A stretch of 64,000 bases of DNA from Apostichopus japonicus (lineage: Eukaryota > Echinodermata > Holothuroidea > Aspidochirotida > Stichopodidae): NCBI RefSeq assembly GCF_037975245.1, contig NC_092579.1, positions 16,516,178 through 16,580,177 on the forward strand, in the 5' to 3' direction. Under the pieces are notes generated by a model. The model had not been told where the DNA came from, made no database searches, and was given only the letters and a program-made list of their open reading frames with translations. The translations under genes and the position numbers were made by a program. Within the stretch, counting starts at the first letter, position 1, and every line of letters begins with the position of its first letter. Below are positions 1 to 11,524 of the stretch, piece after piece.

Positions 1-1475
1 ACTCGACCGAGTCGTCGGGGAACATGAAGCATTTCGGGAAGGGGCGACCGCCCCCCCCCCGGGCAAATTTTCTCAATGATATCGCTAGTAATTTAAATAG
101 ACAATAAATAGACAATGCTTAGATGCAACTTACAAGGCCTGGGAAATGTCATTTCTAGCGACCTGGGAGGCTTTTTCGGCCAAAATTTTCTTGTACGCTT
201 CGCGCCAACCCATGGTGGCGCTTCGCTTAGATAGTTTGCCTACAGGCTTCGCCCTTCCGTTGGCAAATTACTCGCTACACGCCTGTAATTCGAATTTGTA
301 AAGCAAAGAGCAGACATCACATAATATCAGTGAGCATGAAAATGCATTTTCAAAAATGAACAGCCTCAAAACTGTCTATGTGTGTAGTCAAAGGCGTAGG
401 AGCCCAATTGGATTTGGGGGCTGTAACGACTTGCCCGAAAAATATAACCAAAATTTCAACATGTCAATGTCAATATCATATAAGCAAGCATAGGTCATTA
501 CATCGCATGGTATCGTGTACCGTACGGTCCGTCAAAGTTGCGCAGTCATCCGCAGGCTGCTAATGTAAACAACGAAATGTCTTATGTAGATGGAGAAAAG
601 CATACAGGTCCAATTATGTCAAAACTCTCTTTTACAGTAGTAATGGCGAATTAGTCTGCCAAGCTTAGAACTTTATTTTAATTACCAAGGAGATCATTTT
701 TAAACTATTCATTTATTCTTAGCATATTGCACGAATTTTCAGGGGAACAAGTTTGGTTGGGGGGGGGGGGGGGGGGGTTGCAGCCCCGCCTCCTATGCCT
801 ATGTGTGTAGTGTTCGGTTTCGAAATATCTGATATCGGAAATATCTGCTATTTTTCATTTCCTTCAACCAAGTTTTATAATTGCCGTTATAAGAGGTTGT
901 AATATTTCTACACCAATAAATTAACTGTGTCTGAAGTTTCGAAAACTTCCTGACCAACATTCTTCATCATACTTCCCTCTACTCGTAGCAATTTTGACCT
1001 GTCTGTTAGGGGTTCCAGGAGGTTTTTCTATATTGGTTGTCCATAGATTGAATTTTGTGCAACATTATGTATATGTTTTGAAGTGATTTTCTTCACGAGA
1101 AATGTGAATTTTCAAATTCTGAACAAATAATAGGCTTTAAACTTTGAAAAGTGGGGCTTTCGGATATTGTGGGCCGTGACGTAGAATCACCTACAAAAGC
1201 AATGATCCACAGGACATGCAATGAGGTCGAACATGATGTGTGACTGGTGAAAATCTTCAAAAAGGTTATGGATGAAAAAAAATGGGAAATACTTGGTTTT
1301 CAGGCAAAAGTGTACATCTGGTTGGTCATTTTCAAGCCCGAGAAGTGCCATTTCCGGTGATCTATGGGGTATCAAAACCTGAAATTTTCTTGTACGCTCC
1401 GCGCCAACCGATGGTGGCGCTCCGCTTAGATAGTAATTCGCGCCCCCGGGTTACAAAATCCTGGATACGCCCCTG
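1..1475 (+). mobile_element. Transposon-like interspersed repeat, copy 1 (left end outside window)
   Basis: Almost the whole stretch reappears at about 3850-5335, including the opening ACTCGACCGAGTCGTCGGGG, the segment with TTGTACGCTTCGCGCCAA, a poly-G block near 760-777 and the closing CCTGGATACGC. A related cassette (TTGTACGCTYCGCGCCAAC ... GGTGGCGCTYCGCTTAGATAG) occurs twice inside the unit, near 193-235 and 1390-1435. No open frame longer than about 75 codons shows recognisable protein similarity, so this is a non-coding, probably non-autonomous element. The end motif recalls the terminal inverted repeat seen at 3516 and 5335. The superfamily is not identified. Confidence 0.7.
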
Positions 1476-2600
1476 GATACAATTGTTATGCAGGATGAAT
1501 GTTTGATTAGTAGTCAGAAATAACCACTACACATAGCCAGTATTCAATCACATTAGCTATTCACACTGTACATGATGTGGTGGGTGATACAATTGTCATG
1601 CAGGATGAATGTTTGATTAGTAGTCAGAAATAAACACTACACCGTTTATAGCCAGTATTCAATCACATTAGCTATCCACACTGTACATAATGTGGTGGGT
1701 GATACCATTGTCATGCAGGATGAATTTTTGATTAGTAATCAGAAATAACCATTACACATAGCCAGTATTCAATCACATTAGCTATTCACACTGTACATCT
1801 ATGGTGGGTGATACCATTGTCATGCAGGATGAATTTTTGATTAGTAGTCAGAAATAACCATTACACATAGCCAGTATTCAATCACATAAGCTATTCACAC
1901 TGTACATGATGTGGTGGGTGATACCATTGTCATGCAGGATGAATTTTTGATTAGTAATCAGAAATAACCATTACACATAGCCAGTATTCAATCACATTAG
2001 CTATTCACACTGTACATAATGTGTGGGTGATACAATTGTCATGCAGGATGAATTTTTGATTATTAGTCAGAAATAACCATTACACATAGCCAGTATTCAA
2101 TCACATTAGCTATTCACACTGTACATCTATGGTGGGTGATACCATTGTCATGCAGGATGAATGTTTAATTAGTAGTCAGAAATAACCATTACACATAGCC
2201 AGTATTCAATCACATTAGCTACTCACACTGTACATATAAGGTGGGTGATACCATTGTCATGCAGGATGAATTTTTAATTAGTAGTCAGAAATAACCATTA
2301 CACATAGCCAGTATTCAATCACATTAGCTATTCACACTGTACATATATGGTGGGTGATACCATTGTCATGCAGGATGAATGTTTAATTAGTAGTCAGAAA
2401 TAACCACTACACATAGCCAGTATTCAATCACATTAGCTATCCAAACTGTATATATATGGTGGGAGATACCATTGTCTTGCAGGATGAATGTTTAATTAGT
2501 AGTCAGTTTACTTCTCACAGGTATAGTGTTTAATCATAAATGAGCATCCACACTATACATATGATGGTAGATACCAATGTTATGCAGGATGAATGTTTTT
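1476..2600. repeat. Satellite array, about 10 copies of a 109-114 bp unit
   Basis: Each unit contains TTGTCATGCAGGATGAAT, then AGTCAGAAATAACCA, AGCCAGTATTCAATCACATT and CACACTGTACAT. Unit starts fall near 1476, 1587, 1701, 1811, 1920, 2029, 2138, 2248, 2356 and 2465, with a decayed copy near 2571. The first unit begins directly after the terminal motif of the preceding transposon-like repeat. No coding potential is visible. Confidence 0.9.
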
Positions 2601-3515
2601 GTTTGTGAGTTGCGTTCCTTACAAACAATGATAGTAATTTACGTGTTCCTAAAAGGTTAAAAGTCCCTACTGATGAGACTGTTGTTTCCAGTTACTATCG
2701 TTACGTTTGATAGGTTGGTTATGAAATCAATTTCTGATGATGTAAACACAAAAGAGGATAAGAGGGGCTTTATTGCTATTTAAAAGAAATCGCTGTCGAA
2801 AAATGGGAACGCTATACGCAACGGGAACTGACACAATGGGTTGGAAGTACAATACACTTCGTACACGTGTCCTATCTCAAACTCTTAACGGTCAAGTTAC
2901 ATAAATATCGACAAGTGCCATTTAAGTCATCAACGAAAAAATGGTGGGTAGGGAGTCTCCTTTTAGTATGATTTTGTAGTAAATATTCACAAAATGATGA
3001 CGAGGTACTTTTTTGCTAAAGTTTGAACTGATTCGTAGAGATCGAACGAATGAAAAACTGTGATGAATTATTATGCAAAAGTACCAAAAACGATTGTAGA
3101 GGTAAGGTTCGTTTAGTTCTTTTTGAAAACGGAATCACTTTCAACGACCTTAACAAATTGAGAGGGTGACTGCGGATTGTAAAGTCAGCAATGACAATAA
3201 AGCGGGTTCGGTAATTACTCTTACGGTTAGATTCACGTTCGACCCGACAGCAGACAGAAACTGTGTAAACTAAACTGAAACTAAACTGAATTAAACAGGT
3301 CACGCATCCGGGGTATATGTATGCTAAGTTCTTTCATCCGCTCTTATATCCTTTCGGGGAAACATTTCATACTTTAGTTTTGATTTTATTCATGCTTGTT
3401 CCATTCAACTCTCCCGCAATAACGAGAATAATCACAAAACACCTTCCGTTTAGCCATCCAACAACATGCGAATCTATTTCCCCATGGAACAAATTAACCT
3501 AATTATGTATAAAAA
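2601..3515. other. Unannotated spacer
   Basis: Only short open frames without recognisable domains, splice-paired exons or RNA structures were seen. The open frames at 3016-3303 (minus) and 3317-3502 (plus) have no family resemblance that I can see. Confidence 0.5.
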
Positions 3516-5335
3516 CAGGTGCGTATCCAGGGGGGGCGTTCGGACGCGCGCCCCCCGGGTAAGGAAAAGAGGAGAGAAAAAAAAAAGAGAAGAAAAAAGG
3601 GAAAAGGAGGGGAAAAAAGAAAAGGAGGAGAGGAAGGAAGGGAAAAGAAAAAGAAAAAAGAGAGAAAAAGGAGAAAAGGAGGGAGTAGAAGATAGCCAAG
3701 ACCTCGGGAAGAGAAAGATCCCTATTATATACACAGGGTAGCCAGTGACAGATCAAGGATTACGGAGGGGGTGTGCGCCTCACCCTACCCCTTACCCCGA
3801 CAACTCCATTTTTGACGTTTCCGTTTTTCCTCTCTCACTAATGTACTTGAACTCGACCGAGTCGTCGGGGAACATAACGCATTTCGGAAAGGGGGCGACC
3901 GACCCCCCCCCCCCGAGCAAATTTTCTTTATGACATCGCTAGTAATTTCAAAATAGACAATGCTTAGATGCAACTTACAAGGCCTGGGAAGTGTCATTTC
4001 CAGCGATCTGGGAGGCATTTTCGGCCAAAATTTTTCTTGTACGCTTCGCGCCAACTCATGGTGGCGCTTCGCTTAGATAGTTTGCCTACAGGCTTCGCCC
4101 TCCCTTGGCAATTACTCGCTACACGCCTGTTCGAATTTGTAAAGCAAAGAGCAGATATAACATCATATCAATGAGCATTGAAATGCATGTTCCACGATGT
4201 ACAGCCTCAAAAACTGTCAATGTGTGTAGTCAAAGGCGTAGGAGCCAGATTGGATTTGGGGGCTGTAATGACTTGCCCGAAAAAAAAGCCAAAATATTTC
4301 GCGCGCTAAGCGCGCATTCAACATGTCGATGCCAATATCATATAGGCAAGATCGGTCATTACATTGTATGGCATCGTGTACCGCACGGTCCGTCAAAGTT
4401 GCACAGTATACCGCCGGATGCTAATTAAACAACCAAATGTCTTATGTAGATGGAGAAAAAGCATACAGATCCATTTATGTCAAAACTCTCTTTTACAGTA
4501 GTAATGTCGGCCAAGCTTAGAACATTATTTAAATTACCAAGGAGATCATTTTAAGCTATTCATTGCTATTTATTTTTCTTTCAGTAGGTGCCCCAAAAAA
4601 TGGGAAAACAATTGGGGGGGGGGGGCTGCAGCCCCCGCCTCCTACGGGACCTACGCCTATGAGTGAAGTGTTCGGTTTCGATATACCTGATATCGGAAAT
4701 ATCTGCTATTTTTCTGTTCCTTCAACCAAGTTTTGTAAAAGCCATTATAAGAGGTTTTAATATTTCTACACCAATAAATTAACTGTGTCGGAATTTTCGA
4801 AAATTTCCTCACCAACATTCTTCATCATACTTTCCTCTACTCGTTCAATTTTGACCTGTCTGTTAGGGGTTCAAGGAGGTTTTTCTATATTGGTTGTCTA
4901 TAGACTGAATTTTGTGCAATATTATGGGTATGTTTTCAAGTGATTTTATTCACGAGAAAAGTGAATTTTCAAATTCTCAACAAGTAATGGGCTTAAAACC
5001 TTCAAAAGTGGGGCTTTCGGATATTGTGGGCCGTGACGTAGAATAACCTACAAAAGCAATGATCCATCGGACATGCAATGAGGTCGAACATGATGTGTGA
5101 CTGGTGACAATCTTCAAAAAGGTTATGGATGGAAAAAACTTTTGGGAAATACTTGGTTCTCAGGCAAAAGTGTACATCTGGTTGGTCATTTTCAAGCCCG
5201 AGAAGTGCCATTTCCGGTGATCTGGGGGTATCAAAACCAGAAATTTTCTTGTACGCTCCGCGCCAACCGATGGTGGCGCTCCGCTTAGATAGTAATTCGC
5301 GCCCCCCGGGTTAGAAAATCCTGGATACGCGCCTG
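3516..5335 (+). mobile_element. Transposon-like interspersed repeat, copy 2 with candidate terminal inverted repeats
   Basis: The segment starts with CAGGTGCGTATCCAGG and ends with CCTGGATACGCGCCTG, a 16-bp inverted pair with one mismatch. From about 3850 on it is colinear with the repeat at 1-1475. The left part (3516-3850) holds a purine tract and a segment found inverted at 53582-53888. AAAAA flanks both ends, but no 8-bp target duplication is convincing, so either the element is composite or the true ends differ. It carries no recognisable transposase. Confidence 0.65.
3561..3715 (+). repeat. Polypurine tract (about 150 nt A/G)
   Basis: The stretch is nearly pure A and G on the plus strand, so it opens frames on both strands that read as lysine/glutamate-rich or phenylalanine/serine-rich peptides. 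These are composition artefacts. The same tract appears as polypyrimidine at about 53705-53850. Such tracts can form triplex (H-DNA) structures. Confidence 0.8.
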
Positions 5336-6213
5336 AAAAAGGTAGAAGAATATATATTTTTTTCTTACAGAAAAAGAAACTGTACCATATCATACCTCCA
5401 GTAATACCAAGGACGTTGCATTTTTCTTATTTTTTAAAATATATTTTTTATTTGCATTGATCTCTTGTTCAGTATAACTGTGGAAACAAAATAACAAGGA
5501 TGTCATATAATAAATTCATTTTTCCAAAAAAGTAATAGCAATAATCTCTTATAGTGTGTACATGTTACAACAGTCAAAATGCTTCATGTGAAGCACATAT
5601 AATCTTCAAACTTTTTAATTCCTTTTTTTTGGGGGGGCTATTTTTTGTTAATAAGTATATAAAATCTGAATATGCAGGCGAAAGCGTAACTGATATTTAA
5701 ATGTTTGAAAACATGGTAACGTATTGTTTAACTTTCAATAAAAGATTTCATATTTCGCATAAAAATTGTGAAACTATACTTCCTCGTTTTGTCTTCATAA
5801 TAGCCAAAGCAAACGTTTTCATAATTAATTTTAAACTTTTTGACTTAAAGATATCCATATCAATGTTATTCCATACATCTGCCACCCTTCTGCATTGCCA
5901 AAAAAATTGATTCACCGACATTGCATTAATTAAGCAAGAGCGAAAAAAGGCGTAATTTTAAAGAAATTGTAATTTTAAAAGTAAATTTTCCTGTGTACAG
6001 TATCCCTTTAAGTGTAAATGGCGACATTTCCTTGTAACTGGTCGACTATGCATCTCTCTGTTAGAATATTTAGAATAATGTACAGCATGTACAAAACTGA
6101 GCCAACTCTCTCTTTTGGCTCTTTGCAATCATTTTGAGACTTTACTAATTAAATATGAACTATATGGTGTTCACATTTGTTGTAAATTCCTTTAAAAAAA
6201 GAAGGATTTAAAC
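5336..6213. other. AT-rich spacer without features
   Basis: No exon, RNA gene or repeat was recognised. The short open frame at 5701-5910 shows no family features. Confidence 0.5.
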
Positions 6214-6591
6214 CAGGGTTGTCCAACCTATGGCCCGCGGGCCACAGTCCGGCCCGCCGCAGGGTTGCGTTCGGCCCGCCAGAGATGCTCTACGGTGCGA
6301 AATTTTAGTGAGCAGTTTTAAGCCAGATAATCAATCATTCGAACCTTCTGGGTCCAAAAAACTGCATACAGGTTAGGTTGTGTGACTCTCTCAGTGGAGG
6401 GGGGGGGGGCGGCTGGACTTTATTCATCTGTTTTATCAGGAAGGAAAATAAATCAGTGTGCTCCGCGCGCAGTGCTCACATTTTGTTGCCTTGGGCTTCG
6501 GGCGAAAAATCGAGAGTAGGATTCATGCAGCCCCCTCCTTCATCATAATCATTCAATGTGGCCCTCCTCTGCAAAAGGTTGGACAACCCTG
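6214..6591. mobile_element. hAT-type MITE with 16-bp perfect TIRs and 8-bp TSD
   Basis: The left end is CAGGGTTGTCCAACCT and the right end AGGTTGGACAACCCTG, an exact inverted pair. The flanks ATTTAAAC (6206-6213) and AATTAAAC (6592-6599) match at 7 of 8 positions, as expected for a hAT target-site duplication. The start CAGGG plus 8-bp duplication, and the GGCCCGCGGGCC-type interior near the left end, resemble Charlie/Zaphod-like hAT termini from other animals. At 378 bp with no open frame it must be non-autonomous. Confidence 0.85.
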
Positions 6592-7969
6592 AATTAAACA
6601 AACGCAGTTTAAGTATTACACAACTGAAATATGAATTTCCAAATAAAACCAAATTTAGTTCGATACTTTCTCATGATCAAGTATAGGCATAGCTTATATC
6701 TGTACAGCAGTCATGGCTCATGAATATGCATATATTTATGAACGAATAGTGTCAAAACGCCTGTCTGGGTTACCCGTTTATTTAATTGAGACAAAAGTGT
6801 TATATTTATGTTTCTTACATTTTCGTTAATAGAGAACATTGTATTATGTGTTCATTTTGACATTATCTAACCTGGAAAAAGGTAAAACCATCTTCTAGGA
6901 GTCATGAATATGCATATTAGGCTTATTCAATGTTAAATTTGTAACATATTATAGAAACAGGATAGGTGACAAGCATAGGGTTAAGTCTTCTCACATGGTT
7001 CTAATATTTACATATCTTATAACCTATATGTGATCAAAACAGAAAGTGCTCGTAATAATCTACAATTAGATGTTATCCTAATCCTTTCTTCTATAAACAC
7101 AGAGTCGTTCGGGTTTTTTCCAGCTTGTATCTTTTCGAGATGCTGCAGCATGACGTCACCATTTTACTGAATTAAAAAAAAATAATGACTAATTGTAATC
7201 TCATCTTTATTCCGCCAAGCATCCATTATTTACAGTAATCAATTATTGTCTCCACATTTTGGCTTGCTGCGAAATGGTCAAAGTTATTCAACTTATTTTT
7301 TTTCTTGGGGCCTACATCTATAGTCATCACAAGGAAACTGAACTGTTGATGTTCTGAGCTGCGTCAGCCAAAGTGTGTCAGCCAACCACGAGTAACCCAT
7401 CGGTTTGCTTTTAAATATTATATTTATATAGATATCTTGGTTATTTTTGCTGAAACTTCTTAAAACTACTAGAAAAACAGAAAGATTGAAAAATAGGTAT
7501 GATTGTTGCCTCAGTGCTCGATTTGAAAATCTTACAGTGAAACTTAAGACTTTCCGAGACAACAATTTAGTGCTATAGTTGCTTTTCGGAGCTATGTAGT
7601 AGGTATAGTGATCTTACACACATATATCGAGGAGCTCAAACAAAATTGTGTTCAAGTTTCATCATGTCCTTGAAGTGGTTAATATCATTGTGCTTAATAT
7701 AATATACTTTCATGTGTTTGTCTGCTCTCTCTATGAATTTAGATGATTCGTGTTTCCAATCATGAGGCATGAGTTGCTACTTCACAACTAATGTTTTACA
7801 TAGCTCTACAAGTAACAGACAGCAAAAACGATCAAAACTAATAAACAACAATGAAGCACAGATCAATACGTAATATGAATATGGAGATATAAATTTTTCA
7901 GTATTTTATTCAACAACATGATTTGCGAAAAGGATAGATCAGAAGGGGTGGGTGGGGGTGTCTGAATTT
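6592..7969. other. AT-rich spacer without features
   Basis: No coding or structured element was identified. The 90-codon open frame on the minus strand at 7293-7565 lacks domain signatures and has no splice partners that I can see. Confidence 0.45.
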
Positions 7970-8035
7970 TTCTTCAAGAGGAGGTATAAGACGCATGAAT
8001 TGTTCTTCAAGAGGAGGTATAAGACGCATGAATTT
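7970..8035 (+). repeat. 33-bp direct duplication
   Basis: TTCTTCAAGAGGAGGTATAA followed by GACGCATGAAT occurs twice in immediate succession, starting at 7970 and 8003. Confidence 0.85.
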
Positions 8036-8337
8036 GATATCATTGGGTTAAACCACAAAATGACCTCATTTGTGTTTAACAAAGATAGCATTTCAACAAA
8101 TTGGTGCATGAATTACAAGAAAAGAGGTAATGTGTACATTACATTTAGCGATAAGCACCAAAGAGGACACTTCTCATGCAGGTGAGCCTGAAGGGGTGGG
8201 TGACTGCCTTGCTCCACCGAGTCTTCCGCCCATGCTCGAAGCTATAACTATTGCACACAGCAAACCCAATCGTTTTATCACGTGGTTTAGTCAGAGGGAA
8301 GTATATATGATATACCTTATTAGAACGCTTGATTTTA

Positions 8338-8563
8338 TCGGTGAATCGTAGTCTGATGTTCGTGTAGTAAGACGCTTTGTCATATAGTAATGTCTTTGTG
8401 TCCCCTATGATTGAACTTTAATATGCATGGATTACAATCTACGTACTCATTCGGTGTATCGCAGTCTGATATTGGTGTAGTAAGACGCTTTGTCATATAG
8501 AAATGTCTTTGTGTCCCCTATGATTGAACTGTAATATGCATGGATTACAATCTGCGTATTCAT
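8338..8563 (+). repeat. 113-bp direct duplication
   Basis: Two tandem copies start at 8338 and 8451. Both contain TAGTAAGACGCTTTGTCATA and ATATGCATGGATTACAATCT with a few substitutions. The array ends about 100 bp from the stop codon of the LRR gene and could fall in its 3' untranslated region. Confidence 0.85.
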
Positions 8564-8665
8564 TATCTTCTTCATCATAATAACATCCATAATCATTTGC
8601 ATCTTTAAGTGCCAGGTCCGGAATTCGAATAATGACCGCTTGCCGGGTTGTCGTAGACGATCCGG

Positions 8666-9937
8666 TTATTTACTTGTCAGCCTTTCGTCAAAAATCTTCC
8701 AGGAATAGGTCCCTTTCAACCACCCAGAATCTCGTTGCCAACTTGGACCATCGTTTTTTCTAACAGACTGAAAGCGAAACGTATTGAAATCACCTGGAAT
8801 GTATTCGTAATCAGAAGTATTTGCCAAGTTACTAGGGCTTTCTGGTAGCGGTTGCTGACATCTTCCTGGTGTATACGAGACCCTACTTGTCACATCAATT
8901 TTCGGTTTGCCGCTATCCAACTCAATCGGCTGGATGCTGACGGGAGCTTGCTGACGTTTAGCTACCTTCCATAATACTACAGCAAAAATAAACAAAATAA
9001 ACATAAATATGGTAACCACAACGATCATCGCAATGGCCATGATGGATTGCACATTTAGATTCAAAGATGGTATAATCTTCTTGTGAGGATCAACGGTGGT
9101 CCTCTGCGAAATTAGGGATCTACTTAAAAAGGGAGTGGACCAGGCTTCTTCCTCTGTGTAGACATTTTCTGTTGTGACTGATAACGACATGCTGATTGCC
9201 TTTTGTGTGGTTCTGGCTGGATTGGCAACATACGTGGTTGGAAAACAGTTTCCCAATTCTGAGAGAGACAAAGAATGGAGTCTTCTGTTGGACAAGCCCT
9301 CTGGTGTTCGACAAACTGTTTCCTCGTCATTTGTCGAACTCCACGATACGGTGTTTTGATGGTCGAGGAACCAAGCCATAAATCCCCAAAGTGTACAGTC
9401 GCATTTCCACTTGTTTCTGCTTAAGTATATTTCTCCTTGGGAGGAAATAACGTTAGTTAGAGGAAGGAAAACGTCTTCCGGTATCGTGTTCAGTTCATTT
9501 CTTTCAAGATCAAGTACCTTTAGGTGTTGTAAACCGTTGAATGCTCCATTACCTACTCGATTCAAATAGTTATTACTCAAGTTCAAAGTCTCCAGTTTAT
9601 GATCTTCGGTAAAGGTATTATTCGGTAAAACTTGAAGCTTGTTATTCGACAAATCCAGAACCTTTAGTTCAACGAAATTTCGCAAACGAGATGGCATTGA
9701 CCTGAGGTCATTATAACTAAAATGAAGTTCGATAATGGATGTCGAAATTGAGTTCTGGATTTCTCTAAGATACAGTTTACTACAATCTACTGATCTACCG
9801 GAAGTAGAACCGTGAGTTACGTCATTACAATCACAACCGCTCGGACAAGCGGAGGCAATTCCATCGAAGTTGACGATTGAGAAGACGGCGATGCAATGGA
9901 AGATAGAAAGACTAAAACTGGGTATAAATGAAGCCAT
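8666..9937 (-). CDS. Leucine-rich-repeat type I membrane protein, single exon, 423 aa
   Basis: The frame runs intact from ATG at 9937 to TAA at 8666-8668. An in-frame TAA lies just upstream, and an earlier TTG at 9964 is a less likely start. Residues 1-30 form a signal peptide. An LRRNT cap follows (Cys31, 35, 37, 52), then four or five LRRs at about 68-172 with motifs such as LKVLDLSNNKL and LETLNLSNNYL. The LRRCT cap has Cys179, 181, 209 and 231. A Ser/Thr-rich stalk leads to one transmembrane helix (about 298-323), followed by a basic stop-transfer (KVAKR) and a 100-residue cytoplasmic tail with YEYIPG at 377-382. The layout is that of animal cell-surface LRR adhesion or signalling proteins, so an extracellular protein-binding role is inferred. 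There is no Ig or TIR domain, and the exact orthologue is not identified. Confidence 0.88.
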   Translation of the reverse strand: MASFIPSFSLSIFHCIAVFSIVNFDGIASACPSGCDCNDVTHGSTSGRSVDCSKLYLREIQNSISTSIIELHFSYNDLRSMPSRLRNFVELKVLDLSNNKLQVLPNNTFTEDHKLETLNLSNNYLNRVGNGAFNGLQHLKVLDLERNELNTIPEDVFLPLTNVISSQGEIYLSRNKWKCDCTLWGFMAWFLDHQNTVSWSSTNDEETVCRTPEGLSNRRLHSLSLSELGNCFPTTYVANPARTTQKAISMSLSVTTENVYTEEEAWSTPFLSRSLISQRTTVDPHKKIIPSLNLNVQSIMAIAMIVVVTIFMFILFIFAVVLWKVAKRQQAPVSIQPIELDSGKPKIDVTSRVSYTPGRCQQPLPESPSNLANTSDYEYIPGDFNTFRFQSVRKNDGPSWQRDSGWLKGTYSWKIFDERLTSK

Positions 9938-11519
9938 TGGAAACCATGAGGCGATGCGAGTCAATTATTTAACGGTTCTCCTCAGAAACAGTTGGCAAAC
10001 TGCAATAGAAGCAACGATGAAGAGATGAATTACACACGCCCATATTTTACAAACATTAATTATATTAATTAACTATATTAATTAACTACTGTTTTGCCGA
10101 TATCACTTTCGTTAATCCTATAACTGAGTCAAAGTTTAGAGCTGTTATCAATGATTTGATTTTGAGACTGGAATGATTCAAATTGCAATATTCGTCAATA
10201 CGGCCATACAATTGTTTACTGTACAGATTACAGTGTGCAAGAGTCGAAATATGAAAATTTTATTAGTAAGACAAATAGCAGCCATAAAATATAATCATAC
10301 CATCTTTATGCACAACATTTACTCAGGTATTGAGGCCTCATCATCTGTTTAGTCCAAAAGGAGTTATATTGAGATGTTTAGAATTTCTTTATATTTGAAA
10401 ATCTAAAACTAAAAGTGAAATACAAATGCAGAAAAGATTTGTGTTTTCTTGGACGACGACATATCAGTATAACTTACATTTTTCTAAGATCATCCTCAAA
10501 CATTTCATATAATGTCACAAATATGAGTCCTGGCTTCATGCAAAGAATAGTTCTGTGCAGGGTGTGACAGGGCATTAAATGAAAATACTGTCACGTGAAA
10601 ATGGAAGAAACTGGATCTTATGTAACAATGCATCGATCTTTCAAAGATGATGATAACTTCCGGAATCAGTTTTAGGAGCTAGAAAAAATGGATAACGTTA
10701 ACTACTTATTTCCGTTTTTAGCACATGATATTCATAGCTGTGAGAATGTTGAGCATGAACCAGACTTGGGTATTGAATCCATACTGGTTATTGTATTCTA
10801 TCATAAAGTAGCTTACCTGTGTTGTACTCAGTCGCGTTCTGAAATAGTCTCGGGCTCGTGTTTGTACGTCAAAGGGGATTCCACATATCCACACGGAAGG
10901 TTGGTCAAGATGATCGTACCCATACAGTCGTATTGCTTAGCCACTGCCAAACAATATCCTTAATCGGACCTAAGTGACTTGTTATTTTGCCATAGTATGA
11001 TGTGTAATGCGCAGAACTTAATGTGAGGCAGTAATTCAATTTCGTTGACGTGGGAATATTTTTAATCGTTGTTTCTAACTATAAATCAATATGCGTTACT
11101 GTTTAGATCAGTTAACTGTTATTAAGACAGTTTTGGGAATTGTTGTCAGGTTCCTTCTTTCCTCACCCATTTAATAACCTTTACTTTCGTCTGTATAATA
11201 TTGATCTGGTTTCAATTACTATTCTCAGAAAGCTTCCTTTAAATAGCACTTTCGTTTCTAACATGTTATTGTATTTCTAGCACTTTGTTTTTCCCCTCAT
11301 TAAGAAAAGCAAAGGTATAACAGATGATAGTTTCTATCAAGCGCAGTATCTCTCATGCCCTGTTGACTAAAACAAAAGAAAGAGTGCAGTATATTCCCTA
11401 CCCTGTTGACTTAAAAAAGAGGAACTTCATTTTCGTCTTGATATAGCAACAGTCTTATAAACTGGCCAAAGGGCTGTAAGCTTTGTCACCAACAAAGAGA
11501 TACGTAGAACAGCCTCTGT
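9938..11519. other. Spacer upstream of the LRR gene
   Basis: This should contain the minus-strand promoter of the LRR gene, but no clear TATA or initiator element can be assigned. A 91-codon plus-strand open frame at 10688-10963 has no recognisable domain and I leave it unannotated. Confidence 0.4.
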
Positions 11520-11524
11520 ATGCA

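Noticed and set aside
3466-3741. Lysine/glutamate-rich frame and its reverse-strand partners
   Set aside because: They come from a polypurine tract in a transposon-like repeat that also appears inverted at 53.6-53.9 kb.
10688-10963. 91-codon plus-strand open frame
   Set aside because: No domain, signal peptide, repeat or splice partner supports it.
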